Shown in pieces: positions 33,816 to 42,050 of a DNA stretch of 64,000 nucleotides. The position numbers were made by a program, and so were the translations under genes. A model generated the notes under the pieces. The model was not told the DNA's origin, did not search any database, and saw only the letters and a list, made by a program, of their open reading frames with translations. The stretch covers positions 1,736,001-1,800,000 of the forward strand of contig OZ007036.1 of NCBI GenBank assembly GCA_963931655.1, read 5' to 3'. The stretch comes from Butyricicoccus_B sp017886875. GTDB taxonomy: Bacteria > Bacillota > Clostridia > Oscillospirales > Butyricicoccaceae. Positions within the stretch are counted from its first letter, which is position 1. Every line of letters starts with the position of its first letter.

Positions 33816-35156
33816 TTATTTCCAGCGTAAGCCTTTTGGAAAATGATTTTTTAGTATGCCATTTGAAACTTTACACCAACCAAGGGCAAAATTATCAACA
33901 CATACAACAGTCCAACCGCTAACAGCTTGTACATTTAAACTTTCGCCCTTTAAATATTTGATTACATCATCATTTGAAAGATTTATTTTTCTTGGCATAT
34001 ATTCTGGTTTCCATGCCATTGCAAAGGCATGAGCAGGTTCAAATCTACCTTTTTTTAGTGTACCAAGCTCTAAACCGTTTCTAAGAACTTTTAAGCCTGA
34101 TAAATCAAGAGGGTGTTTAGTGCACCAAATTTTATCACCTGCTTGAATAAACTTTATATCTTTATCAAAGCCCTTTATATCTTTTATAAAATCGGAAAGT
34201 GTATCAGGTAACTTTTTAAGTGTGTCGCACATTTTAGGTATTTTTCTTTCCTCGTTGCCTTTGCGTTTAAGAAGTGCACAAAAATGACCTTCACCAGTTA
34301 TCTTATGAGGAAATAATCTGAATGAATATTTAACACTTTCATGTGCATTTTCATACCATTCAGGTTTCCCGCTTTCAAACATAGGGAAAATATCTGTTTT
34401 AACTATTTCAAAATCCGAATGATTATTTAAAAATCTAGTGAGTGTACCTTCATTTTCTTCAGGTGCAAATGTGCAAGTTGAATAAACAAGTCTACCACCT
34501 TTTCTGACCATTTTTGCAGCATCATTTAGTATATCATCTTGTCTATCTGCACACATTTGAGGAGCCTTATCAGTCCATTCACTTGTTGCAATTTCATCTT
34601 TTCTAAACATGCCTTCACCAGAGCATGGAGCATCTACAACAACACAGTCAAACATTTCAGGGAATTTGTTTGCAAGTTTGGTTGGGGTTTCATTTGTGAC
34701 AATGCTATTTTCAATGCCTGCTCGCTCTATATTTTGAGAGAGTATTTTAACTCTAGTTGGGTGTATTTCATTGCATACAATAAGGTCTGCATTAGGTGCT
34801 AGATGGGTGCTTTTGCCCCCTGGGGCAGCACATAAATCTAGCACCCATTCGCCCTTTTTTATATCCGCAAGAGTGCCAACAGCCATGGCACTTGGCTCTT
34901 GAATATAATAAAGCCCAGCTTCATAATATGGGTGTTTACCTGGTTTTTCATCACTAGGATAATAAAAACCAGTTTTACACCATGGTACAGGTGTTAAAGT
35001 GAAAATATCTTTTGCAGGAAAGTTGTTTTGTGTGCATTTTTTTTCATTTATACGCAATCCATAAGCTCTAGGTTTTAATAGACTTTGTTCAAAATCTTGA
35101 TATTCATCGCCTAAAAGTTTTTTCATTCTTTCACAAAATTCTATAGGAAGTGCCAT
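33816..35156 (-). CDS. rsmF: RsmF-type rRNA m5C methyltransferase (NOL1/NOP2/Sun family)
   Basis: A 446-residue SAM-dependent enzyme that makes 5-methylcytosine in 16S rRNA. The SAM site is LDLCAAPGGKSTHLA (about 105-119). The two catalytic cysteines lie in VVDAPCSGEGMFRKD and VYSTCTFAPEENE. A C-terminal RNA-binding region (about 330-446), including a PUA-like part, distinguishes RsmF from RsmB. RBS: AAAGGAG. Confidence 0.9.
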   Translation of the reverse strand: MALPIEFCERMKKLLGDEYQDFEQSLLKPRAYGLRINEKKCTQNNFPAKDIFTLTPVPWCKTGFYYPSDEKPGKHPYYEAGLYYIQEPSAMAVGTLADIKKGEWVLDLCAAPGGKSTHLAPNADLIVCNEIHPTRVKILSQNIERAGIENSIVTNETPTKLANKFPEMFDCVVVDAPCSGEGMFRKDEIATSEWTDKAPQMCADRQDDILNDAAKMVRKGGRLVYSTCTFAPEENEGTLTRFLNNHSDFEIVKTDIFPMFESGKPEWYENAHESVKYSFRLFPHKITGEGHFCALLKRKGNEERKIPKMCDTLKKLPDTLSDFIKDIKGFDKDIKFIQAGDKIWCTKHPLDLSGLKVLRNGLELGTLKKGRFEPAHAFAMAWKPEYMPRKINLSNDDVIKYLKGESLNVQAVSGWTVVCVDNFALGWCKVSNGILKNHFPKGLRWK

Positions 35157-35175
35157 TTATTTCTCCTTTATATAT

Positions 35176-35210
35176 AAAGCGGTGTGTTTATATTTAACAC
35201 ACCGCCTTTA
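35176..35210 (-). terminator. Terminator of glnN
   Basis: Stem aaaggcggtgtgtt / aacacaccgcttt with one bulge, 10 bp beyond the glnN stop on the minus strand; a T-rich run follows. Confidence 0.8.
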
Positions 35211-35219
35211 GTTGTTTAA

Positions 35220-37322
35220 TTATACGTAAAATAACATTTGACCGTAAGTAGGGAATGGCCAATTATCTTCACCAACGATAGTTTCAAGCTCATCAGCAAT
35301 AGCACGAAGATTTTCCATTTTTGGAATAACAATGTCTCTAAAATATTCTGCACGCTCAAGAATAGCGACATTTTCTGGTGCAGTGTTTACAGCTTGTTTT
35401 AAATCATTGATAGCATTTAACATATTCGCCATATCATCAGTGATTTGTTTAGCTATCTGGATTTCAGCAGGTGAGTCAATGCCAATACTCTTTTTAACAG
35501 CAACATTGTTTGAAACCTTACCAGAATAATCAACACAAGCAGGCATAATTTGACGAGTTGCCATATCAACCATTGTTAAAGCTTCAATATTGATAGTCTT
35601 GCAGTATTCTTCAAGTAGAATTTCCTCACGTGACTCAAGTTCAGTTGCAGTACAAATACCATGACGAGCAAGCATTTTAACATTCTTTTCATCTGTGTAA
35701 TGCTTGAGTGCATCAGGTGTAGTTTTTAGGTTCATAAGTCCACGCTGTGCAGCGGCTTCTTGCCATTCATCGCTATAACCATTGCCATTAAACACAATTT
35801 GACGATGGTTTTTAAGCTCACGCTGAATAAGTGCGGCAAGAGTTTTATCAAAGTTAGCAGTGCCAGCAGCTTCAAGTTCATCAGCAAATTGACGCAAAGA
35901 ATCAGCAACAGCAGTATTTAAAATAAAGTTTGTACAAGCGATATTGAAAGAAGAACCAGGCATACGGAACTCGAATTTATTGCCAGTGAAGGCAAAAGGA
36001 GAGGTTCTGTTCCTATCGGTTGTATCTTTTGGAATTGGTGGTAAAGCGGATACACCAATATTCATCATAGTTTTTTCTACATCAGTGTAATCAACTTCAC
36101 GAACAATAGCATCTAAAATTGCCTCAAGCTCATCACCAACAAATATGGAAATAATAGCAGGAGGAGCTTCAGAAGCACCTAAACGATGGTCATTACCAGC
36201 AGATGCAGCAGAAATACGTAGTAAATCTTGATATTCATCAACAGCTTTTATAACAGCGGTTAAGAACAGTATAAACTGTGCATTTGCATGAGGAGTAGAA
36301 CCTGGCTCAAGTAGATTTTCACCCTTATCAGTGGAGATAGACCAGTTATTATGTTTACCAGAGCCGTTAATACCTGCAAATGGCTTTTCATGAAGCAGAC
36401 AAACAAAATCATGCTTATCAGCAACACGCTTCATAACCTCCATTGTTAATTGGTTATGGTCGGTTGCAACATTGGTTGTTTCAAATACAGGAGCCATTTC
36501 GTGCTGACATGGAGCAACTTCATTATGCTCTGTTTTGGAGGTGATGCCAAGTTTCCAAAGCTCATTATCGAGTTCTTCCATAAAAGCTTTAACTCTTGGA
36601 CGGATAGAGCCAAAGTAATGGTCTTCCATTTCCTGACCTTTTGGAGCTTTTGCACCAAAAAGAGTACGACCAGTAAAAATAAGGTCTTGACGCTTAGCAT
36701 AATCGGATTTATTGATTAAAAAATACTCTTGTTCTGCACCAACAGTTGTATTTACACGGCGGCAATCCTTACCAAACATTTTAAGCACTCTGCAAGCTTG
36801 GCGGCTGATAGCGTCCATAGAACGCAGCAGAGGGGTTTTTTTATCAAGAATTTCACCTGTATAAGAGCAAAAAGCAGTAGGAATACAAAGGGTATCATCT
36901 TTAATAAATGCATAGCTAGTAGGGTCCCAAGCGGTGTAACCTCTAGCTTCAAAAGTTGCTCTCAGACCACCAGAAGGGAAAGAAGATGCATCAGGTTCAC
37001 CTTTAATCAGTTCTTTACCTGAAAACTCCATGATAACGCTGCAATTATCAACAGGAGTGATAAAGCTATCATGCTTTTCAGCGGTAAAACCGGTCATTGG
37101 TTGAAACCAATGGGTGTAATGTGTTGCACCTTTAGATATAGCCCAATCCTTCATGGCATTAGCAACAACATTTGCGATTGCAGGGTCAATAGCAGTACCT
37201 TCATCTGCTGTGCGAATAAGAGCTTTATAAACCTCTTTAGGCAAACGCTCCTTCATAACCTTTTCATTAAAAACCATACTACCGAACATTTCCGGTACAC
37301 GTTTCAGTTCACAAGATTCCAT
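35220..37322 (-). CDS. glnN: Glutamine synthetase type III
   Basis: Makes glutamine from glutamate and ammonia with ATP. The 700-residue length and the GlnN-specific N-terminus (FGSMVFNEKVMKERLPKEVYK) separate it from GSI. The active-site motifs GAEQEYFL, HNEVAPCQHEMAP and NGSGKHNNWS are present. It has its own strong promoter at 37368-37397 and a terminator. GlnN is common in anaerobic Firmicutes and Bacteroidetes and is usually nitrogen-regulated; no operator is evident. RBS: TAGGAGG. Confidence 0.97.
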   Translation of the reverse strand: MESCELKRVPEMFGSMVFNEKVMKERLPKEVYKALIRTADEGTAIDPAIANVVANAMKDWAISKGATHYTHWFQPMTGFTAEKHDSFITPVDNCSVIMEFSGKELIKGEPDASSFPSGGLRATFEARGYTAWDPTSYAFIKDDTLCIPTAFCSYTGEILDKKTPLLRSMDAISRQACRVLKMFGKDCRRVNTTVGAEQEYFLINKSDYAKRQDLIFTGRTLFGAKAPKGQEMEDHYFGSIRPRVKAFMEELDNELWKLGITSKTEHNEVAPCQHEMAPVFETTNVATDHNQLTMEVMKRVADKHDFVCLLHEKPFAGINGSGKHNNWSISTDKGENLLEPGSTPHANAQFILFLTAVIKAVDEYQDLLRISAASAGNDHRLGASEAPPAIISIFVGDELEAILDAIVREVDYTDVEKTMMNIGVSALPPIPKDTTDRNRTSPFAFTGNKFEFRMPGSSFNIACTNFILNTAVADSLRQFADELEAAGTANFDKTLAALIQRELKNHRQIVFNGNGYSDEWQEAAAQRGLMNLKTTPDALKHYTDEKNVKMLARHGICTATELESREEILLEEYCKTINIEALTMVDMATRQIMPACVDYSGKVSNNVAVKKSIGIDSPAEIQIAKQITDDMANMLNAINDLKQAVNTAPENVAILERAEYFRDIVIPKMENLRAIADELETIVGEDNWPFPTYGQMLFYV

Positions 37323-37367
37323 TGGCTACGAACCTCCTAATTTACAATAAAATCAAAACTACTTTAC

Positions 37368-37397
37368 ATTATAGGGTTTTTTTTCTATTTTCGTCAA
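37368..37397 (-). promoter_or_regulatory. Promoter of glnN
   Basis: Minus-strand TTGACG (37397-37392), 18-bp spacer, TATAAT (37373-37368). Confidence 0.85.
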
Positions 37398-37570
37398 GTG
37401 TGCAAAGGCTAATAATTAGCTATTTTTGAATATTCCACGCATTTGACGAAGATACATATATCATGTATAAGTAATCTATGCAAATTGCGTACATTTAGCA
37501 CTGAAAAATAATGAAAGTCTGTTTGTAATGTAAAAATCTTCTTGATTATATGATAAAATGCTTCATTTAT

Positions 37571-37600
37571 TTGAAAACTACCCTTTTACTGTGTTATAAT
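37571..37600 (+). promoter_or_regulatory. Promoter of dapF-dapL
   Basis: TTGAAA (37571-37576), 18-bp spacer, TATAAT (37595-37600). The rest of the 360-bp divergent spacer with glnN holds no visible gene. Confidence 0.7.
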
Positions 37601-37682
37601 AACTACATATTGTATTATGAAAGAATATGCATACTAAGTGAATTTTATTAAATGCTTATATGTGAAGGGAGTAAAGAAATTT

Positions 37683-38528
37683 ATGAAGCTATCATTTACC
37701 AAAATGCATGGCTGTGGTAATGATTATGTTTACTTTAACTGTTTTTCAGGTGAAGTTCCAAATCCAGAAAAATTAGCAATAACATTATCTGACCACCATT
37801 TCGGAATTGGTGGAGATGGTATAATTTTAATCTGTCCATCAGATGTAGCAGATGCAAAAATGCGTATGTTTAATGCTGATGGTTCAGAAGGTAAAATGTG
37901 TGGAAATGGTATTCGCTGTGTAGGTAAATATCTATATGATTATGGTATAGTTCCGGGTAAAACTGAAATTACAGTTGAAACACTAAGCGGTATTAAAACT
38001 TTACAGCTTTATCCAGAAAACGGTAAAGTAAAGACTGTTCGTGTTGATATGGGTGCTGCAATGCTTAATCCTAAGGATATACCTGTATATTTAGATGGTG
38101 AAAGAGTTGTAGATGCTCCACTGGTAATTGATGAAAAAGTATATCATATAACTTGTGTATCAATGGGCAATCCTCATTGTGTTGTATTTATAAAAGAAGA
38201 TGTGGACAGCTTAGACCTTGAGCGAATTGGCCCTAAATTTGAAAATAACCCATTATTTCCAGAGAGAGTAAACACAGAATTTGTAAATATTCTATCAGAT
38301 GGCACATTAAAAATGCGTGTTTGGGAACGTGGAAGCGGTGAAACTTGGGCATGTGGCACTGGTGCTTGTGCGGTTGGCGTTACTGCTGTGCTTTCTGGAT
38401 TATTTAAAAAGGGTGAAGATATAACTGTACATCTGCGTGGAGGGGATTTGGTTATAAATTATACAGACCAAACTGTTTTAATGACAGGCCCTGCTACAAC
38501 TGTATTTGAAGGTACAATAGAAATTTAA
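37683..38528 (+). CDS. dapF: Diaminopimelate epimerase
   Basis: Converts LL- to meso-diaminopimelate for lysine and peptidoglycan. The 281-residue protein has MHGCGNDY at its start, the two catalytic cysteines in GKMCGNGIRC and ETWACGTGACA, and symmetric half domains. The ATG at 37683 is preceded by GGGAG; an in-frame ATG-like start 45 bp upstream has no site. It is followed by dapL, so LL-DAP made by DapL is the substrate. Confidence 0.96.
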   Translation: MKLSFTKMHGCGNDYVYFNCFSGEVPNPEKLAITLSDHHFGIGGDGIILICPSDVADAKMRMFNADGSEGKMCGNGIRCVGKYLYDYGIVPGKTEITVETLSGIKTLQLYPENGKVKTVRVDMGAAMLNPKDIPVYLDGERVVDAPLVIDEKVYHITCVSMGNPHCVVFIKEDVDSLDLERIGPKFENNPLFPERVNTEFVNILSDGTLKMRVWERGSGETWACGTGACAVGVTAVLSGLFKKGEDITVHLRGGDLVINYTDQTVLMTGPATTVFEGTIEI

Positions 38529-38558
38529 ATTTTATCTATTTAGAAAGGATTGTTAAAT

Positions 38559-39743
38559 ATGAAGCTTAATGAAAATTACAAGAAATTAGAAGATAGTTAT
38601 TTATTTTCTACAATTTCCCGTAAGGTTGGAGAATATGGTGAGAAAAATCCAGATGCAAAGATTATTCGTCTTGGTATTGGCGATGTAACTTTACCTCTTG
38701 CACCAGCCGTTGTTAAAGCTATGCAAGATGCACTTTGTGAAATGAGTGTTCAAGAGTCTTTCCATGGCTATGGTCCAGAACAGGGTTATGCTTTTCTTAA
38801 AAATGAAATTCAGAAATATTATGCACGTCGTGATACACAGCTAGAAGCTGATGAAATATTTATTTCTGATGGTGCAAAAAGCGATTTAGGTAATATCCTT
38901 GATTTATTTGATGCAGATAATACTGTACTTATTCCAGACCCAGTTTATCCTGTATATGTTGACACCAATACAATGGCAGGAAGAAACATTGTATTTATGG
39001 ACGCAAATGAAGAAAATGGTTTCTTACCTCTGCCAGATGAAAATATTGATGCAGACATTATTTATTTATGTTCTCCAAACAATCCAACAGGTGCTGTTTA
39101 TAACCGTGAAGGCTTAAAAGCTTGGGTTGATTATGCAAACCGTAAAAATGCAATCATTCTTTTTGATGCAGCATATGAATGTTTTATTGTAGAAAAAGAC
39201 CTTCCACGTTCTATTTATGAAATTGAAGGTGCAAAAACTTGTGCTATTGAATTTTGTTCATTATCCAAAACAGCAGGTTTTACGGGTACTCGTTGCGGTT
39301 ATACTGTTGTACCATTTGCTTTAGAGCGTAATGGTATGAGCTTACATAAAATGTGGTTACGTCGTCAGACTACCAAGTTTAATGGTGTGCCATATGTAGT
39401 GCAGCGTGGTGCAGCGGCTGTATTTACTGAAGAAGGTCAAGAGCAAATTCAGCAAACACTTGCATACTATAAGGAAAATGCAAAGGTGATTGCAAAAACT
39501 CTTGATGAGCTTGGTATTTGGTATACAGGCGGTAAAAATAGCCCATATTTATGGCTAAAATGTCCAAATAATATGGATTCTTGGACATTCTTTGATTATC
39601 TGCTTGAAAATGCTCATGTTGTAGGTACTCCAGGAGCAGGTTTTGGCAAGAATGGTGATAAATTCTTCCGTTTAACCGCTTTTGGTGATAAGCAAAAGAC
39701 TATTGAGGCAGCAGAGAGAATTAAAACTTTGCTTTCTAAGTAA
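38559..39743 (+). CDS. dapL: LL-diaminopimelate aminotransferase
   Basis: A 394-residue PLP enzyme that makes LL-DAP directly from tetrahydrodipicolinate, bypassing the succinylase and acetylase steps. The N-terminus (KLNENYKKLEDSYLFSTISRKV) is specific to DapL. The PLP lysine lies in SLSKTAGFTGTRCG, with SPNNPTGA nearby. AAAGGATTG precedes the ATG at 38559; a TTG three codons upstream is rejected. It is adjacent to dapF, completing the pathway. Confidence 0.96.
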   Translation: MKLNENYKKLEDSYLFSTISRKVGEYGEKNPDAKIIRLGIGDVTLPLAPAVVKAMQDALCEMSVQESFHGYGPEQGYAFLKNEIQKYYARRDTQLEADEIFISDGAKSDLGNILDLFDADNTVLIPDPVYPVYVDTNTMAGRNIVFMDANEENGFLPLPDENIDADIIYLCSPNNPTGAVYNREGLKAWVDYANRKNAIILFDAAYECFIVEKDLPRSIYEIEGAKTCAIEFCSLSKTAGFTGTRCGYTVVPFALERNGMSLHKMWLRRQTTKFNGVPYVVQRGAAAVFTEEGQEQIQQTLAYYKENAKVIAKTLDELGIWYTGGKNSPYLWLKCPNNMDSWTFFDYLLENAHVVGTPGAGFGKNGDKFFRLTAFGDKQKTIEAAERIKTLLSK

Positions 39744-39747
39744 AATA

Positions 39748-39780
39748 AAAGCTGTGGCAAAATTTTGTCACAGCTTTTTC
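39748..39780 (+). terminator. Terminator of dapF-dapL
   Basis: Stem aaagctgtg / cacagcttt extended by caaaa/ttttg, then TTTTTC. Confidence 0.88.
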
Positions 39781-39799
39781 TATAAAAAGGAGATTAAGT

Positions 39800-40456
39800 A
39801 TGTATTTACTATTTGATTTAGATGGAACGCTTACAGATTCACAGATTGGTATAACACGTTCAGTTGACTATGCACTTAGAACAGTTATGAATATAAAAAC
39901 AGAAGATTTGTCCACTCTTACAAATTATATAGGTCCACCACTTATAGATGGTTTTATGGAAAATCATCATGTAGATTTGGAAACATCTAAAAGATGTGTA
40001 AAGGCATATAGAGAGCGTTATGAAAAAATTGGGCTTTTAGAACTTGAAGTTTATAAAGGTATACCAGAAATGCTAGAAACACTTCACAAAGCGGGTTTTA
40101 AGCTTGCAGTTGCAACATCTAAACCAGAAGTTTTTGCAAAACAAATATTAAAGAATATAAATCTAGCTGATTATTTTGAAACAGTATGTGGTGCTACCTT
40201 AGATGGTAAGATAGATACAAAAGATGCAGTTATAGCAGAGGTGTTAAATCGTTTAAATGATTTAGATAAAGATAATTGCTTAATGATAGGTGATAGAAAG
40301 CACGATATAGAGGGAGCAAAAAAGCACAATATAAAGGGAATAGGTGTGCTTTGGGGATTTGGCACAAAAAAAGAGCTTGAAAATGCAGGTGCATACAAGC
40401 TCTTTAAAACTCCAAATGAATTTACAAACTGGATAATATCAAAAAAGGACTGCTAA
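39800..40456 (+). CDS. HAD-family phosphatase (phosphoglycolate phosphatase-like)
   Basis: A 218-residue HAD hydrolase. The nucleophile Asp7 lies in FDLDGTLTDSQIG, motif II Thr in VATSKPEV, and motif III/IV residues in GDRKHDIEGAKKHN. The cap domain is of the helical C1 type. Sequence alone suggests a phosphoglycolate-phosphatase- or 5'-nucleotidase-like enzyme with unknown substrate. The stop is inside the bidirectional terminator. Confidence 0.88.
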   Translation: MYLLFDLDGTLTDSQIGITRSVDYALRTVMNIKTEDLSTLTNYIGPPLIDGFMENHHVDLETSKRCVKAYRERYEKIGLLELEVYKGIPEMLETLHKAGFKLAVATSKPEVFAKQILKNINLADYFETVCGATLDGKIDTKDAVIAEVLNRLNDLDKDNCLMIGDRKHDIEGAKKHNIKGIGVLWGFGTKKELENAGAYKLFKTPNEFTNWIISKKDC

Positions 40457-40468
40457 AAAGCAGTCCTT
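40445..40468. terminator. Bidirectional terminator, HAD gene and rpsF-ssb-rpsR
   Basis: 10-bp stem aaggactgct / agcagtcctt with A- and T-rich flanks on both sides. Confidence 0.9.
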
Positions 40469-40480
40469 AAAAAAGCTAAA

Positions 40481-40750
40481 TTATTCTGCAGTGAAAGGCA
40501 GAAGAGCAACATGACGAGCACGCTTAATAGCTTCAGTCAGCTGACGCTGATGCTTAGCACAAGTACCAGTCATACGACGAGGCAGAATTTTGCCACGCTC
40601 AGACATATAACGCTTTAGCTTTGCAACGTCTTTATAATCAATGCACTCCACTTTGTCTACACAGAAAGTACAAACTTTTCTGCGACGACGACCGCCACGC
40701 TGACGGTCAGCACGAGGAGCAAATTCCTTTTTGGTTTCTTCCATTGCCAA
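40481..40750 (-). CDS. rpsR: Ribosomal protein bS18
   Basis: An 89-residue 30S protein that pairs with S6 on the platform. It has a basic N-terminal extension (RQRGGRRRRKVCTFC) with a Cys-rich CTFC segment, and the YKDVAKLKRYMSERGKILPRRMTGTCAKHQRQL core. Last gene of rpsF-ssb-rpsR. RBS: AAGGAGG. Confidence 0.97.
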   Translation of the reverse strand: MAMEETKKEFAPRADRQRGGRRRRKVCTFCVDKVECIDYKDVAKLKRYMSERGKILPRRMTGTCAKHQRQLTEAIKRARHVALLPFTAE

Positions 40751-40806
40751 GTACCTCCTTTATAGAATGAGCAGCACAGCTGCAAGTTCAGGATAAAAAA
40801 CTATTT

Positions 40807-41307
40807 TTAGAATGGCACATCGCCATCATCATCGCCAAGCTCTGCAAAATCTGAGTCACCAACAGGTAAATCAAAAGCAGGAGCAGAATAGTTATTATCT
40901 GGACGGATTTGTGAACCATTGTCATAACCGCTGTTATAACCAGAGTTATTATAACTATTGTCATAACCAGCGTTTGCTTCACGAGATTTTTTGGTTTCAC
41001 CAAAAGAAATCTCATCAACATTTATTTCGATGGTTGTACGTTTATTTCCGTTTCTGTCCTCCCAATTATTGGACTGGATACGACCTACAACGACAGCCAT
41101 AACACCTTTAGCAAACCATTGTTTTACAAACTCAGCGGTACGACCAAAACAGAAACAATTTATGAAATCTGTTTGACGTTCACCATTAGAGCCTTTGCGG
41201 TCTCTATCAATCGCAAGAGTAAAACGTGTAACAGCAAGATTGCTTTGTGTATGACTCATTTCTGGGTCACGAGTCAAACGACCCATTAGAATTGCTTTAT
41301 TTAGCAT
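40807..41307 (-). CDS. ssb: Single-stranded DNA-binding protein
   Basis: A 166-residue SSB with an OB fold at about 1-105 (LNKAILMGRLTRDPE at the start, NCFCFGRTAEFVKQWFAKG in the middle), a Gly/Asn/Tyr/Ser-rich disordered linker, and the acidic partner-binding tip ending GDDDGDVPF. It lies between rpsF and rpsR, as in many bacteria. Confidence 0.97.
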   Translation of the reverse strand: MLNKAILMGRLTRDPEMSHTQSNLAVTRFTLAIDRDRKGSNGERQTDFINCFCFGRTAEFVKQWFAKGVMAVVVGRIQSNNWEDRNGNKRTTIEINVDEISFGETKKSREANAGYDNSYNNSGYNSGYDNGSQIRPDNNYSAPAFDLPVGDSDFAELGDDDGDVPF

Positions 41308-41322
41308 TTCAATTCACCAGCC

Positions 41323-41616
41323 TTAGTCGAGAGTAACGATGATTGAACGCATAACGCCGTCAGTAATCTTGAACACACGGTCAAGCTCAGCTGGGAAAGA
41401 CGGAGCAGAAGTGAACTGAATTAGAGTATAATAACCCTCAGTCAGGTCGTTGATAGCGTAAGCCATGCGACGCTTGCCCCAATCCTCAACTTTGTCAACG
41501 GTACCGTTAGCTTCAACAAGAGACTTGAACTTGTTTACAACTGCAGCAGTCTCATCATCACCCAGATTTGGGTTAACGATAAAGAGAGTCTCGTATTTAC
41601 CAGTTACCTTTGCCAT
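41323..41616 (-). CDS. rpsF: Ribosomal protein bS6
   Basis: A 97-residue 30S protein. KYETLFIVNPNLGDDE and the WGKRRMAYAINDLTEGYYTLIQF core are typical. The ATG at 41616 has AAAAGGAGG upstream; a longer reading of 11 codons overlaps that site and is rejected. First gene of the operon. Confidence 0.97.
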   Translation of the reverse strand: MAKVTGKYETLFIVNPNLGDDETAAVVNKFKSLVEANGTVDKVEDWGKRRMAYAINDLTEGYYTLIQFTSAPSFPAELDRVFKITDGVMRSIIVTLD

Positions 41617-41643
41617 TTTAGCACCTCCTTTTGGACTTTTAAG

Positions 41644-41708
41644 GCCCACATACTTTTATGTGAGCAAGGATACTTCTAATATTATATAGATTTTTGATAG
41701 AATGTCAA
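41644..41708 (-). promoter_or_regulatory. rpsF promoter and leader hairpin
   Basis: Minus-strand TTGACA (41708-41703), 16-bp spacer, TATAAT (41686-41681). The leader forms a 9-bp stem (gctcacata / tatgtgggc, with one G-T pair) at 41665-41644. S6:S18 commonly control this operon through a leader hairpin, but I do not see the CCG bulge of the described motif. Confidence 0.7.
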
Positions 41709-41739
41709 GAGAAAAATCTCAAATTTTCGATAATTTTCA

Positions 41740-41768
41740 TTGACGTTTCAAACAAAATATGCTAGAAT
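41740..41768 (+). promoter_or_regulatory. Native tRNA-Thr promoter, now feeding a truncated tRNA
   Basis: TTGACG (41740-41745), 17 bp, TAGAAT (41763-41768). The start near 41775 leads into the 5' half of tRNA-Thr and then into the integrated element. Confidence 0.82.
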
Positions 41769-41790
41769 ATATGCGTTTAAATATTGTATT

Positions 41791-41831
41791 TTGCTACTGT
41801 AGCTCAGTTGGTAGAGCATCTCCCTCGTAAT
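41791..41831 (+). repeat. attL, left 41-bp direct repeat
   Basis: Identical to 54589-54629. It runs from ttgctactgt to ccctcgtaat; the next base differs (a at left, g at right). Confidence 0.93.
41793..41831 (+). pseudogene. Truncated tRNA-Thr 5' half
   Basis: The sequence matches the complete tRNA at 54591 through the anticodon loop (CTCGTAA), then diverges into element DNA. It has no anticodon 3' stem, T-arm or acceptor 3' strand, so it cannot make a tRNA. Its promoter at 41740-41768 is intact, and a terminator-like hairpin lies at 41907-41942, so a chimeric RNA of about 165 nt is expected. Confidence 0.9.
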
Positions 41832-41906
41832 AAAACAGTCAGAAATGGATGTTTATGCATTAAGGCATATTATTATGAACATATAAATACAAACTTTTAT
41901 AACACT

Positions 41907-41942
41907 AAACCCCTATGTTTATTGATTAACATAGGAGTTTTT
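41907..41942 (+). terminator. Terminator-like hairpin inside the left end
   Basis: 12-bp stem aacccctatgtt / aacataggagtt with one mismatch, then TTTTTAAT on the plus strand. Confidence 0.6.
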
Positions 41943-42030
41943 AATATTTCTAACACATATAAACCATAAGTACAATATTGTAATATAACAGCATTATGCA
42001 ATCAATTTGCATATATTCATTACATAACAG

Positions 42031-42050
42031 GTTTGCCACTGTTTGCCACT
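42031..42050 (+). repeat. Paired GTTTGCCACT, left integrase arm sites
   Basis: Two exact tandem copies of GTTTGCCACT end at the integrase stop codon. A second pair in the same orientation lies at 54448-54467 near the other end. Paired short repeats inside both ends are typical arm-type integrase sites. Confidence 0.7.

Noticed and set aside
41793..41868. Second functional tRNA-Thr at the left end
   Set aside because: Sequence diverges right after the anticodon loop; the 3' stem, T-arm and acceptor strand are missing.
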